Shown one piece after another: positions 30,815-43,560 of a DNA stretch of 64,000 nucleotides. The stretch's first letter is position 1, and each line of letters begins with the position of its first letter. The notes below the pieces were generated by a model. That model was not told the origin of the DNA. It did no database searches and was given only the letters and a program-made list of their open reading frames with translations. The stretch lies in the NCBI RefSeq assembly GCF_029852145.1, contig NC_079979.1:8658642-8722641 (forward strand). The letters are read 5' to 3'. The stretch is from Microplitis mediator. Lineage: Eukaryota > Arthropoda > Insecta > Hymenoptera > Braconidae. The translations under genes were made by a program, and so were the position numbers.

Positions 30815-32398
30815 ATGAGGACGGGAGAGAGGACGACTGGAAGGATGATAAGATTGGACAACAGACGGGGATTGTATTCAGAGGATATCGGGGAATACAG
30901 GGTTTTGTCGCATGAGTGGAAAATAATAACATTCATAGACATGTATGAGGAAGAATCTGAGACGGATCGGTTAGTGAAGGAATTGGATAAATTAAGGGAG
31001 CAGGTCAAGAGTGAGGAGGGCCTTATGGAATTGGAAAAACGAGTTAACCAAATAAAAACCTGGGTAGAAGAAAGTAGCGATTGGTGTAGGCGGAGAGCAG
31101 CGGGATCAACGCCCGATTTAATGGATTATTATGAGAAAATATCTAATTTCGTGGAAAATAATAATAGTTTAATAAGCACAGGGGATAACGAGGTCATACT
31201 CAGACTCCAAGAGGAATTCAGCATTGGAAAAGGAAATGAAGAAGACAAGGTGGATTTGGATCAGTTTGAGGGGGAGTTAGAAGTCCGCGAGTCCGTTAGT
31301 AAAAGAGTGTTTTTCGCCTCCTTTATGGTAACTGAAGGCCAGATTTTCAATGGGATATTGTCGGTGTCGGATTTTTAGCGGGCCATCGGTGCTATTTTGG
31401 TAGACAGTAAAGGGATGGAACTTCCTACTGGAACGGATTCAGATGGGATAAAGACATTGCTGGGGATCATAGATGCAGAGGTACAAGTTTACAATCAAAG
31501 AATTATATACATCTGGAGGGTGCCGCTTATACTAAGAACGAAATATAGACTGATCAAACACTATACGTTTCCCACCATGCTATCAACAGCACCGAAGTAT
31601 GGGATGATCATAATGCCGACTACACCATATACTGCCATAAGGGAAGGCGAATATATATCACTTACAAGGGACGACATCGAAAGGAGTAAGGTAATCGGTG
31701 ATCGATTCTTTAGAGCTAGTAGAGTTGTCGCACATGAGTTGGAAGGTGGAAAGGGTTGCGAAGCAAGGTTGTATGCAGGGAAAAACGTCGATGTCAACGA
31801 GTGTGAATTGAGAGTGGTCAAGCTGGAAAAGACATTTTGAATGAAGTTACATAATACTAATGCCTGGCTGTTTGTTGCCATGGGCGATGAGATTTTAAAA
31901 ATTGGTTGCGCCGGAAATAAGACCGAGGAAATGACCGTGAACGGAACGGGAGTGATGTGGATGCGGGAAGAGTGTGAGGGAGTGACAGGTGAAACATTCT
32001 TAACTCCAACCCGAGGAAGACACGTCGTGGCAAAGATTATGGATAGAGAGTTGGGCTGGCCAGAGATTAGAGAAGAGTTGGAAAAGATCCTGGAAGAAAC
32101 TCATATTGCCCTGGATAACTTAATGGCTGCGGTGGGACAAATACAAGGTGATGGAGCCACTGTGGAAAAACGAGGTGTCAGATTAACAGAAGTGCGACAG
32201 GAGCTGCACCAGATGGTGGAAATTGAGGGCATACGAGTTCAAATTGTGGGAATCAAGACCTTGGCCATGTATTTCTGTATTGGACTAGGTGTCGTAATAT
32301 TTTTAATTTTGTGTGGACTATGCTCAAGGCTATGCCTAAAACGGAAAATTAAAGCGAAGAATAAGGGACGAGCAGAAGAAGGAAAATCGCAACGATAG
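30815..32398 (+). pseudogene. env: Errantivirus/baculovirus-F-like envelope protein, two in-frame stops
   Basis: A single reading frame of about 528 codons, broken only by TAG at 31376 and TGA at 31838. The N-terminal part reads RGLYSEDIGEYRVLSHEWK, matching the start of insect errantivirus Env. Cys-bearing ectodomain segments follow (ending NAWLFVAMGDEILKIGC and GVMWMREECEG). A TM helix lies near 32261-32330 (LAMYFCIGLGVVIFLILCGL), with a basic cytoplasmic tail. No indels are needed to read it, only two point-type stops. No gag or pol is nearby. An LTR lies downstream at 34966, so this is a 5'-truncated provirus rather than an isolated gene. Confidence 0.75.
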
Positions 32399-32482
32399 AA
32401 GAGCCAGGGATAAGTACAGAACGAAGATCTCGGGTGGAAAACAAGAAACAGACGGAAGACAAGAGAGAGACACCTATAGAAG

Positions 32483-32764
32483 ATGGAACCATTTCAGCAA
32501 AAGGATAAGATGTTAGGTAGTCCGATGCCGCCGTCAAAATCGGAACGGACAAAAAGGGAAAAGAAAGTAGATATACCCCGATTGAAGGAAAGACACAGCG
32601 CTGTCGGAACTGACGAGGCACAGGAACAAGCGGGGGTATCGTTTGCGGATTTGGAGATAATGCAGTTAACGCAGCTTCCTCACCACAACAGCGAATCAGG
32701 AGGTTTGACCAGAGCTACTACTGCCCGTCGGAGTATTTGGCATTATAAGAACTTGAGATTGTAG
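32483..32764 (+). pseudogene. Possible extension of the Env cytoplasmic tail
   Basis: In the same frame as the Env remnant, separated from it by TAA/TAG codons. 93 codons, hydrophilic, Lys/Glu/Gln-rich, with no recognised domain. It may be tail sequence of the former Env or chance. Confidence 0.3.
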
Positions 32765-33072
32765 AGGAGCTCGCCATCAGCAACCTATCTGTTCCTTATT
32801 CCCTTTTCCCAACCTATTTATTTTGTTGCAGGCACGCCACACAGGGGAGATGCAGCCAGCATACCGGGTCGATCAAGTCTATTGGATTTCAGGATCACAA
32901 AAACTGCGGTCGATGAAGCCCAATTACAACGTGCAAGGCAGTGAAATGCAGAATTCAATTTTTTTTTATTATTAATTATTAATCATTATTATTCTCTTGT
33001 GCATTGTTCTTTCAACAAATATTCTATTTTCCTTAGTATGTAGAGAGTCTCTTTAGGGAACATAAGCTTACG

Positions 33073-33076
<4 letters not shown>

Positions 33077-33141
<65 letters not shown>
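33077..33141. repeat. (TA)n microsatellite interrupted by a hAT element
   Basis: Continues as (TA)n at 34685-34718 on the other side of the foldback element. Confidence 0.9.
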
Positions 33142-33144
<3 letters not shown>

Positions 33145-34681
33145 GGTGGTCCTTATTTTGGACATTTTCGAATTTTTATGCTCCCAGAGGCTTCTATGGT
33201 TCGAAATATAAAAAAAAAAATATCCTCAAAGTTTCAGGTCTCTATCTCAATTTTTACCCGTGCCGCACAGTGATGTAAGTTTCCCATTTAAATAACACGG
33301 GGTTTTTGGCATTGAACGATTAAGTTTTTATTCCGGCTAAAGTAATTGTTCGAAAAATTTGAAACTTTGTAGACTTTATCCTCATATTAGCAGCTACTTC
33401 TCAGAATTTTTACAGATTTTCAGCTACTATAATTTTGGGGGTACAGCATGATGAAAAAAAAGAAAAAAATTATTTTTTTTATTTTTAGCAAAAATTTTTT
33501 TCAAATAACATATCAAATCAGTCTGCATTCTTATCAGAAGTTCTTACTTTTTTTCGTTCTCGCACCTAAGTGGGTGAACGGTATATCTTTGTTGCACTAA
33601 TACAGTAATCAGGAACTTTGCATTAGTGTGCAGTAAAGTGTTCCTTAAAAGGATTTTTTGAATTTATTACGATTACCTCACAAACGATTTCAATTCCGGC
33701 AGAAAAAAATTCCCTTAAAGTTTAAGCTCTTAATTCCAACGGAACCACGTGTCGCAAATTTTGTTTTTGTGATTTTTTGAGTTTATTATATTTATTTATA
33801 AAAGAGATCTATTTTATTAATAATTTATTATAGTTAGAAAATTGTAAACAAATAATTATTTCAATATTATAATGCACAAAACTATCAACCTTTTGTTTAT
33901 TATTTATTGCTTAAAACAAATAATAAACTTAAAGGTGACCAACTTATTTAAGCAAATATTGAAAGAAATTTAATTTATTGATAATATTTATCAACTGTTA
34001 AACTGAGACATAATATGATTAGTGGCATTGATATACCGATCTCAGATATCAATTAAATGCATTATGTATTTTTGAAAAAGACACATTGTCAAATAACATA
34101 AACAAAAATATTTCTTGAAAAAATCACAAAAAAATTTTGCGGTAACTCTTCTCGTTAGAATTAAGAGCTTAAACTTTAAGGGAATTTTTTCTGTTGTAAT
34201 TGAAAAAAAATGCTCCTGATTACTGTATTAGTGCAACAAAGATATGCCGTTCACCCACTTGGGTGCGAGAATGAAAAAAAGGAAGAACTTCTGAAAAGGA
34301 TGCAGAGTGATTTGATATGTTATTTAAAAAAAATTTACATAGAAATAAAAAAATTTTTTTTTCTCTTCTTTTCATCATGCTGTACCCCCAAAATTATAGT
34401 AGCTGAAAATCTGTAAAAATTCTGAGAAGTAGCTGCTAATATGAGGATAAAGTCTACAAAGTTTCAAATTTTTCGAACAATTACTTTAGCCGGAATAAAA
34501 ACTTAATCGTTCAATGCCAAAAACCCCGTGTTATTTAAATGGGAAACTTACATCACTGTGCGGCACGGGTTAAAATTGAGATAGAGACCTGAAACTTTGA
34601 GGATATTTTTTTTTATTTATTTCGAACAACATAAGCCTCTGGGAGCATAAAAATTCGAAAATGTCCAAAATAAGGACCACC

Positions 34682-34684
<3 letters not shown>
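33142..34684. mobile_element. hAT-type foldback MITE, long inverted repeats
   Basis: 1543 bp. The ends TAGGGTGGTCCTTATTTTGG and their inverse continue as near-complete inverted arms of about 700 bp meeting near 33850-34000. Both sides carry ATATATAT, consistent with an 8-bp duplication in a TA microsatellite. TAGGG ends fit the hAT terminal consensus. It contains CCCATTTAAATAACACGGGG, shared with the elements at 35727 and 63272. No transposase. Confidence 0.85.
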
Positions 34685-34719
<35 letters not shown>

Positions 34720-34965
34720 CCGAAGGGCATCTTAAGAAATAAGTAATCATTTTATTTTTTTTTTTTCGAGTATTATATTTTTTTTTGAACAGGTATGCAA
34801 CGTATACTGTTGTGCAGCTGAAAATAAACCTGAGCTCCAACTGGTCGAGAAGGAGAATCGTGATCTCGGGTGATATCAGGGAGTTCACATGCGACTTACC
34901 CTGTGAATAGGATTGTCCCTTTTACCATTCGGGAGAATGGCTTTCTTTTTCGAGCCGGGGGAGCG

Positions 34966-35664
34966 TGTGACGGGTGAGCTGACGCCATCCGTCTAATACT
35001 AACTAACAAATAATAGATAGATATATTTTAGTTCAGGAAGCAAAACATTTTATTGTAGTTTCATTAGGCGCTATACAGCTGCACATAAATATCACATTAC
35101 ATAAGTTATATTAAGTCTGACTTTTATAAAGACAATGCGATGAGCAGACGTTTCGCGTGGTCAGCAGTTTTGACTGTGGGAAGAAAAGAGTTCCGTTGGA
35201 GACTGCGAAGGGATATTTTCTTATGCAGCACGAAAAGAGTTCTCATGGGAAACGGCGGAGCGATATTTTGGAAGCAGAGGATGCAATTGCAGAAGAAAAG
35301 TTAGTTACCAGAGTAAAGCTGATTCGAATAATCGTCTGCTCGCGCATAAATTTTACTGCTTTTATTACAGATCACTATAAGAATACGTTTAATGCCGCTA
35401 TTGTTGAATGAAAATATTGTATTAGTATCCAATTCATTTATGCTATCTTAGATTTGTAAAAGAGACTCTCAGGGCCTTTTCTGGGTACTCCCATATTTTG
35501 GGGACGCCCAATAAACAAATATCCATTAAATTCACACATAGCCACTCCTTCACTGAGCGACCCACACCTTTATAACATCCTATTAAATTTCTAGAGACGC
35601 TGAGCTAGGCACGGTAAGATCGGTTACGCAGTAAGAACATTAAGGTGTAAGCTCACACGTAACA
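34966..35664 (+). mobile_element. 3' LTR of the decayed Env-bearing provirus
   Basis: Starts TGTGACGGGTGAGCTGACG directly after a purine tract GAGCCGGGGGAGCG (34950-34965) and ends CACACGTAACA. The TG...CA ends and upstream polypurine tract support an LTR. No matching 5' LTR in the window, and the target duplication cannot be tested. Confidence 0.55.
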
Positions 35665-35726
35665 GGAACAAATGATTAATAAAAAATATTTAACAAGTTT
35701 TATAATACTTATTGTAACATCAATAC

Positions 35727-36758
35727 TAGGGTGCTTCGTTTGAACCGACTATTCTTTTTTTCGCTACCATCCCAAAATTTTGTTGGAAGTACTCCAAAAA
35801 AAATTCTCTGAGAGTTTGGACCCTTAAAATTAATATTAAGTACTCGAACACAGCGTGTGAAGATTTCCCATTTAAAATACACGTAAACTTCGATTTTTAT
35901 TTTTGAAACTTCTATAATTCTGCGGCATTTTATGATATCATCTCGCCGAAAGTCGGGATTTTCTCAGAATTAAATGTACTACAAAAGTGCCCAATGTCGC
36001 GAAGTCGTAACTCATACGGGTGGGGTAGTACGGACCGCTAAACCGAACTCTTTCATAGAATTCTTGTTTTTATTTTCTTATTATCTCATAAGGATAACAA
36101 GACCTACAGATAAATTGTAAAAAATGATTTTATAGGAAATTTATTTTCGTACAAAATAGGTCCTTAGCACCGAATTACTCAGATTGATATTTTCTGAGAT
36201 ATTAATTATTGAAGTTTAAGTAGCATTGAATTCCCATAAAATGTCAAATCAAATCTTAGAAAATATTGATTTTTTATTTGACTAATATCTCAGAAAATAT
36301 CAATCTGAGTGATTCGTTGCTAAGGACCTTTCTTGTCGAAAATTACATTTCCCATAAATATGTCGTTTGCATTTTTTCTGTAAGTCTTGTTGTTTATGAG
36401 ATAATGAGAGAAAAAACAAGAATTCTATGAAAAAATTCAGTTTAGCGGTCCGTACTACCCCACCCATATGAGTTACGACTTCGCGACAACGGACACTTTT
36501 GTAGTACATTTAATTCTGAGAAAATCCCGACTTTGGGCGAGATGATATCATAAAATGCCTCGGAGTTATAGAAGTTTACAACATAAAAACCTAAGTTTAC
36601 GTGTATTTTAAATGGAAAATCTTCACACGCTGTGGTCGAGTACTTAATATCAATTTTAAGGGCTCAAACTCTCAGGAAATTTTTTTTGGAGTACTTCCCA
36701 CAAAATTTCGGGATGGGAGCGAAAAGAAAAAAATAGTCGTTTCAAACGAAGCACCCTA
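35727..36758. mobile_element. hAT-type foldback MITE with 8-bp target duplication
   Basis: Ends TAGGGTGCTTCGTTTGAA and the inverse near TTTCAAACGAAGCACCCTA. Arms of several hundred bp are inverted copies. ATCAATAC directly flanks both sides (35719-35726 and 36759-36766). Non-coding. Confidence 0.9.
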
Positions 36759-36766
36759 ATCAATAC

Positions 36767-37229
36767 CAATAAAAACAATAATGATATTAATAGTCATTTT
36801 ATCAGACAATTCTGATAATATTCACAGTAAACTGTAACGTAACACTGGTAATCAGTGGCACAATAAATATCAAATTCTCATGAAATATTATCAGAATTTT
36901 CTCATAAAATTATCATTACTATTATTATTGTTTTTATTATTGTCAGTAGTAATAAAAGAAAAAATATTAATTTTATAAGTAAAAAAATATTTAAGTATAA
37001 ATATTTATTGTATAACTAATCATAATAAAACAATAATAATAATAATGAGAAGATAATTTTTATAATATTTATTATAACTCATATAATAATCATAATAAAA
37101 ATGAAAACAATCATAATGATAATGCTTTATTGATTTATATGTTGTACTTTCACCCTATATTTTCTACCTAATAAAAATTCAATTTAGATAAGTTTAAATA
37201 TTTTGAATACAGTTGGTGGAAAATGAGAT
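36767..37229. other. AT-rich non-coding segment
   Basis: Only AAT/ATA-rich simple sequence is seen; no gene. Confidence 0.6.
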
Positions 37230-37860
37230 TTTCTAAAATTAACAATCAGTATAAAAAACAGTATACCGTAAGTTTCATCACGATATTAGAACCAGTTAGA
37301 AAATAGTATAAAATAAGTCACACCATCATAAAGCATTAGTATAAACTCGGTTGAAATACCGTATAAAACTAATCTAATCACAGTATGAACTTAGTTAAAA
37401 CACTGAAAAAATCTAATCAAATCAACGTATAAACTTCGTTGAAATACCGTTAGAACCTAATTGAATCACCGAATAAACTAAGTTAAAATATCGTATAAAA
37501 CTTTAATTAATCACCGTATAAACTTGGTTGAAATACCGTATAAACTTAATGAAATCCGCATATTTACTAGGTTGAAATATCGTCTAACCTTAATAGAATT
37601 ACTGTATAAACTTCGTAGAAATAACGTATATATTAAGTAGAATTATAGTGTGAAGTTTGTAAAACAACTGTACGAATTTAGTATGAACACGGAATAAACC
37701 TTAAAAAAATTTCGTATGGACCGTGAAGTGATAGTATAAGTACCGTAAAAAAATTTCAAAAATACACTGTATAAATACGGTAAATTTACTGGTTATCTAC
37801 GATGTTCATACTTCATTATTACGCTTTTTAAACCGTTCCGTAAAAACTGTGAGGGTAACG
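37230..37860. repeat. Degenerate ~60-bp tandem repeat
   Basis: About ten diverged copies of AACTTNGTTGAAATACCGTATAAA followed by CTTAATNGAATCACCGTATA. Confidence 0.7.
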
Positions 37861-37892
37861 CAAAATAATAAAGAATTGTTGATAATATTTAA

Positions 37893-38804
37893 CCCTTAAC
37901 GGCCACACCTCCCTTAGGCCTCATAACGGCCACATGGGGTAACTCATTACCCCACGCTGAAAAACCCGGCCAGACAAGATAGGTAAATGTTTTTGAGAAT
38001 TTTAACTAATTGGGTCATGTTCGTTGACGAGTTCTTCAATATTTCTAATGATTTAACTTGGTTAATTTATAGATGGCGTTCTAAAAACTGGTCATATAGG
38101 TCAAAATTCTGAAAAAATGGCTTTTTTTGCAAAAAAATTCACTACTCCGCCATTTTGCGATATTAACGACTAAAACTTTAGGGTTGTTCGCACAATATAT
38201 ACCACTACTACAAAAAAATAACAGTATCCACCAATTTTTCAACAAGTATAGTTATTTTGCAAAATTACTATGGAGGCAAAATACAGGCTCAATAAGTTAT
38301 AGATCAAATTGAATGGAATATAGTATAGTGCCGAATAGCTCAACTGGTAGAGCACTCGGCGCGATACTGAATTGGTCTGGGTTCGATTCCCAGTTTGGGC
38401 TATCTATATTTTTCTTAATTTATTTATAGATTGTCTTATTGAAAAGGTTATTTGCATGTTTGCATGTTTAGGTTTCCACTATATTTAAATGGTGTCCACA
38501 AAAAATGAACAACTTACCTTTATTTTATCGATTGACACTGAAATAAGTTGATAAAAATAAAATAAATATTGTGACTGAACTGCGGTTACGGCCACACTGG
38601 GGTAACTAGTTACCCCAGGCCGATAAAACGAACGCTCACAACGCCACTGTGCATTTCTTTGGCTTTCTATGTAGTGAAGTCACATCTCACACATGTCTGT
38701 TACCGGCAGATGGTGTTTATTGTATTTATTTGAAAGGTTTAAGACCTCTAATCCCACTTTTTTTAAGCCTGGGGTTATTAATCACCCCGTGTGGCCGTTA
38801 AGGG
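37893..38804. mobile_element. piggyBac-type MITE flanked by TTAA
   Basis: 912 bp with terminal inverted repeats CCCTTAACGGCCACAC / GTGTGGCCGTTAAGGG, flanked by TTAA on both sides (37889-37892, 38805-38808). Internal palindromic GGGGTAACT...AGTTACCCC and a second CGGCCACACTGGGGTAACT near 38588. The only gene-like content is a tRNA-like sequence. Confidence 0.9.
38330..38401 (+). tRNA. tRNA-like pseudogene inside the piggyBac-type MITE
   Basis: Intact A box (TAGCTCAACTGG) and B box (GGTTCGATTCC). The D stem GCTC/GAGC and T stem CTGGG/CCCAG pair fully, the variable loop is 5 nt and TTTT follows. The acceptor would pair as GCCCGAA/TTTGGGC but one C is missing at the 5' side. The anticodon stem has a mismatch and the loop CGCGATA lacks U33. 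It is unlikely to decode; a pol III promoter or SINE-type role is possible. Confidence 0.5.
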
Positions 38805-38941
38805 TTAAATAAGCGTGAAATATTTAATGCAAAATAATAAAGAATGATCGTAAATAATAATTACATACATGAAGATATTTACCGCAAGATAATAACTAAA
38901 CACAAATAATATTATCGCAATAAATTATAAATGTTCACAGA

Positions 38942-40496
38942 TGTTATGTCCGACTCCGGAATCTTTCTCAAAATTGACGTTGAACATCCTGAGGAATAGC
39001 TTTTCCATTTCTCATAATATAAACCAGGATAGATTCAGCTAAGAGGTACAAAAATTGTACCAGTTTCATTTTTCTTATGTCTCTCATTCCCTTATCCTTT
39101 CCGGCTCCGCACTTAATTTTTCAATGATCTTCCTATGCGTAGTGACACCCACAATTAACATAGACTTAAATTAAGTTCTGTCAACGGGACATCTCACACT
39201 TTGTAAGACGCTGCAAAGTCCCCCTCCCCTGACTCGGACCCCATGGTTCCATCTTAAAAATTTTTCAAGAGAAAAATTACTCTACCGAGCACCGGCTTGC
39301 TTCTCGGTTTGTAGCTGAGTTACCCCTCAGCAAAGAGTCAGTAATTAGGTACAGCAGTATCCTCAAATCTCAAATTTACAATAAAACAAAATAAAACCGA
39401 TCATCATCGCTTTTATATTCGCAGTTAAAGAGTAAATATATACATCTATATATTTGAAAATTATATAAGAAAAATAAGTAAAATAAAGAAATTATCATTG
39501 CCAAAATAAATTATAGTGCGACCGCAAATTAATACATCGGTAAAGGTGAATAAAAAAAAAAATTCGCATCGCGAGAGAAAATCAAAGTTGACAAAAGTTA
39601 AAAGTGTTATTGGTTGTGAGTGATTAGCTCCGAGTTTAAATGTTATCTTGAGTGAAATTATATCGAGTTTACTACTATTATAAAAATAAAAAAATAAAGC
39701 CGTACATGTGTAAAACAAAAAAAAATATCATCCTTTAAAAAGAGTATCAACTCTGTTCCCTATAAGGAACATTAAAGGAGTATTATTTTCATAAATATAA
39801 AATTAAAAACATAGAAAATCAAAAATCTTAGTGTATATTAAAAGTGTAGTAAATGTTCAAAAATAAAGATACGATCCTTTAAAGAGTATCATCTCTATTT
39901 TCTATCAAGAAATATAAAGGAATTTTATCTTTACTAAAGATTAAGAGTTTAAAGGTGAAATAAAAAAATAAAATCGAAGTGAAAACGAATTTTTGTGTTT
40001 GATTTATTAAAATAAGTTAGTTAGTATTAACACCCTACCCTTACGCGAAGACTCGGATTGTACGAGAAAGACAGCAGCCAATCCAAGGGTCTACATCAGA
40101 AGATCCCATTCAAGGATCCAGAGATCTACTTCGAAGGAATATCCTAGTAAAAATAATCAAAAGAGAAAACAACGCAAAGGTAAGAAATTCATAAGTGACT
40201 ATTTTATCTTTCTTGACTTAATAACAACATTTCAATCAGCCTCAAAATTTGAGCGGAAGAAGGAAGCTATAATTTTACAATTATATTGATCGATGAGCAT
40301 ATAGTATATCCATATGTTCAGAATGATATCTCTGTTTAAATATAAACTAGAAATAAAAGAAAGTCCACATCGAAACGTATCCCTAAACAAATAAATACAG
40401 TTTGAACTTAATATTTGAGCCGAAAATTGCATTGGTTAGTCCGAACGCCTAATCCACGCAAACCAAATATGAAATAATTAATAGTCGGACATAACA
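38942..40496 (+). repeat. 5' LTR (1555 bp)
   Basis: Bounded by TGTTATGTCCG/CGGACATAACA. It differs from the 3' LTR by scattered substitutions (about nine in the first 150 bp, fewer later), so insertion is not recent. It carries two three-way-junction motifs (39731, 39876). Confidence 0.95.
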
Positions 40497-40506
40497 ATGA
40501 ATTTTC

Positions 40507-40527
40507 TGGTGGCAGCGGTGGGATTCG
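40507..40527 (+). other. Primer binding site, tRNA-Leu
   Basis: TGGTGGCAGCGGTGGGATT, 10 nt after the LTR, is complementary to the 3' end of animal tRNA-Leu (AAG/UAG isoacceptors, ending ...CCCACCGCTGCCA plus CCA). Confidence 0.8.
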
Positions 40528-41655
40528 GTCGTTAGAGTATTTTCTTTTAGTTTAAAATTATTTAAACAATATAACATATAAAAACACTTATAAAACTTAT
40601 GAAAAAAATTTTTTTATTGAAAATGTTCAAGATGAAAAATCTAATTCTTTAAAGAGTACTCACTCTATTTCCTTTAAAGAACAAAAAGGAATTTGATTTT
40701 TAACTTCCAAACATTTATTTTATATAAAATTATTAAAATAGAGTAACGTAGAAATTTTAATTTATAGCATCCTTTTTTCTCTTAAAAATAAATTCAAGTA
40801 TAGTAATAAAGATACATATATTTATTTGAAACTTTGTGTTTGCATTTTTACCGGAGATAATTTTAGTTACTTGAGTATCAATTAAATATATATATAAAGT
40901 AAAGTTAAGAAAGGAAATCTTTTTTTTGCTCTTTCTTTCAATCCGTATAATCATAGGAAAAGTATTCTTTTATGGAGTTCTTGTTTTGCTACAGATTATC
41001 ATATCTATTTCCTGAAAAGTGAGAAATCAATTATATTTCATCATAGAGACAAAAATTTTCATAAATGAAACATTATATAAAAAAATAATTTTTCAGAGTT
41101 TCAAGACAACTGTTATTTTTAAAATATATATAAATTTTATTATTCTGCCATTTTGTGCATGTGATTGGGGCTGATCCTAAAATTTAATTTTACTAATATT
41201 ATAGTTAATTATGTATCGAGGTCCACATATTCGCTCAAAACCCCATACGGTATCTTAAGGAATAAAAAAAAAAAACATAAAAACGGAATCTGATTTTGGA
41301 GCAAGATTGCTATCTAAAGTTGAGTAAACATCCAATATCGGAAAAAAGAGAAAAGGAATTTTTCATTTTCATTTTCCCAACGAACAAAAAAAAAACGGCA
41401 TTGCGTTTAAAAATTTTGAAAAATTTAATTAATTCATAAATATCTTTTTAAGCCGAAATAAATAAAGATAAATAAAAATATATTCGCTACGGTAATCTTA
41501 TCGCAAGAAGTATCGGATTTCGCCGACTAAAACCTTTAATAAATAGTTTATGAATCTTAAGGAGAAAATTTATTAAAACAAAACCAGCGATAAAATAAAA
41601 TAATAAAAAGGGTATTCAATAAATATAAATTATTTATATATACGTATATATACAT
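40528..41655 (+). other. Provirus leader, first part, non-coding
   Basis: AT-rich. Holds one three-way-junction motif at 40645-40690; no ORF of note. The leader resumes after the nested LTR. Confidence 0.6.
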
Positions 41656-43560
41656 TGTGACCGGTTATTTAATTCCCCTGGAATCCGTCAGGCGAACTAG
41701 TCCTCTCACAAATCTTCGGCTTACCTGTTTCGGGTTCTGTAGTTGTTGAGCGCCAGGTGAGTTCTACTCACCGAAGTTCTTATTGATCGTAACTCAGGGC
41801 GGTGGATCGGGGTAGGATAGGCACTTAAGATTTCAATAAATTACGTACTCACAATTGTACGACAATAATAATTCGTATATTAAACAAACCAAATAAACTA
41901 ATCGGTATTACAGTGAAGAGACAGAAAGGAAAAAAAAAAACGTTTAATCCAATAAACTTAATACTAATGCCGTTGTCGGTGAGCCTCGATATAAACAATA
42001 ACCAAGAATACGCGGGATAAGATACACAGTCACAAAATAATTCCGAACCGTAACTTGACGGCAAGGTGCTGTCAATTTACTTGACCTCCGCCACAGTCGG
42101 TAACTTAACGGCAGTAATCAAATTACCGTCCGACTGTTACCCGTACCAATAACGTCAAACAAATTATTACGGTAATAATCCGGGTTCGGGGAAAATGAAA
42201 TGATACAAAAAAAAATATGAATAACGAGACCCGAATACGCAGTACAAATAAAATAACAAAAAAAACCATAAAATAAAATAATACAAAAAAAAATAATAAT
42301 AATAAAGTAAAGTAACAAAACAAAAAAAACTCTATAGGTCGATCAGACGACTATCGTGACACCAAGCAAATGTGACGATTCACCGTAGAATGCTAATTTT
42401 ACGTGTACCAGTAGAGATAAATTTGCAAGACTCGCTCACCGGTCGATGGTCTCGGAGTATTGGCGATCCGTCTCCACGTGGTCGTTGCCTCTCAAAACTC
42501 TAGCCGGGGTCGGCGTGGAAGTCCTTACAATATAATCGGCCTGTCCGATCACGGAACGGTATTGATGACCTCAATTAATCGCTGTGTGGTCACTTAAGTA
42601 TCTCCGTGCGCGGAAAAGAAACTGCCGGTATTACTGGCTTACGGGAATCTCCAATAATTACTTCCCGAATCGCGAATAATTAGGTCCCTCACGGACGACT
42701 ATATACCAAAATATAGCCCGAATCTCGGTACAATCCTTCTTTATCAGATTTGAAGTACTTTTTATTAAAGATAAGCACAAAACGCAACTTAATTTTATAT
42801 TTTCAGTAAACACGTGTACTTGACAACAAGGTACGATCCAGAATGGCGTTGGTCGTTCCTTTTCCCTCCTCGTCGATCGTAGTTCAGGGCTTCCCCAGTT
42901 GGCGGCGCTTCGATCGCTACTAATACAGAGCTCGGTCATGCGTGGCGCGGGCAATTGCTCCCCGAATCCCTCGATGTCGGTTCAGTTTCCCAAAATAAAT
43001 CACTTGTGCATGTATACTATATGTCGTATAAATCTTTGTTACGACTGTTCGTGGACATTGGCCCGTTTGTTCGGGTGTGTTAGTCGTCAGACAGGCTAAC
43101 TCACTAGACGACGTCAACTTCCAAAAACTTTCCGCTGGCGGACTTATTTACTCTCCGCACTTCGGGTATTGTCGGCCGTTGTCGTCGAGTCGGGCATGTG
43201 GATCGTAGCCGAATCCTCTTGGGCTCTAGTGACCAGCAAACGAGTACCTAAATTTCTAAAAGTGCCACGGTACAAACTTAAGCTAACTTAATTACTAAAG
43301 ACTTATTACTATTATTATTATTATTAAATAACTCGGGTCTCGGATCCTTCTCGTACCAAGCTGCCAACTGACGAAACAAATTGTCATACGCGGGAAAAGT
43401 TGCTCAAACGTTATTCAAACTCGTGATCGGCCAAGTCAATATACGGCAGCTGTCAAAATATATACAATCTTACATTATTAAATAATAGTAATGCACGGAT
43501 TAATAACTAAATGACCACGTGTCGGCGTCGAATTAGAAGGTGAAATTTTAAAATGTCACA
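41656..43560. mobile_element. Nested solo LTR (1905 bp), target duplication ACAT
   Basis: Bounded by TGTGACCGG and ATGTCACA, with ACAT at 41652-41655 and 43561-43564. GC-richer than the host leader. ORFs inside it (for example 42658-42954) are judged spurious. Orientation not determined. Confidence 0.85.

Noticed and set aside
35157..35411. 84-codon ORF after the Env remnant
   Set aside because: Falls inside the proposed LTR and shows no homology.
38330..38401. Functional tRNA
   Set aside because: One acceptor base missing, anticodon-stem mismatch and no U33.
39731..39920. Three-way-junction motif as a hammerhead ribozyme
   Set aside because: No CUGAUGA or GAAA catalytic core and no conserved cleavage triplet.
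42658..42954. 98-codon ORF in the nested solo LTR at 41656
   Set aside because: Within LTR sequence, no domain, overlapped by other short frames.
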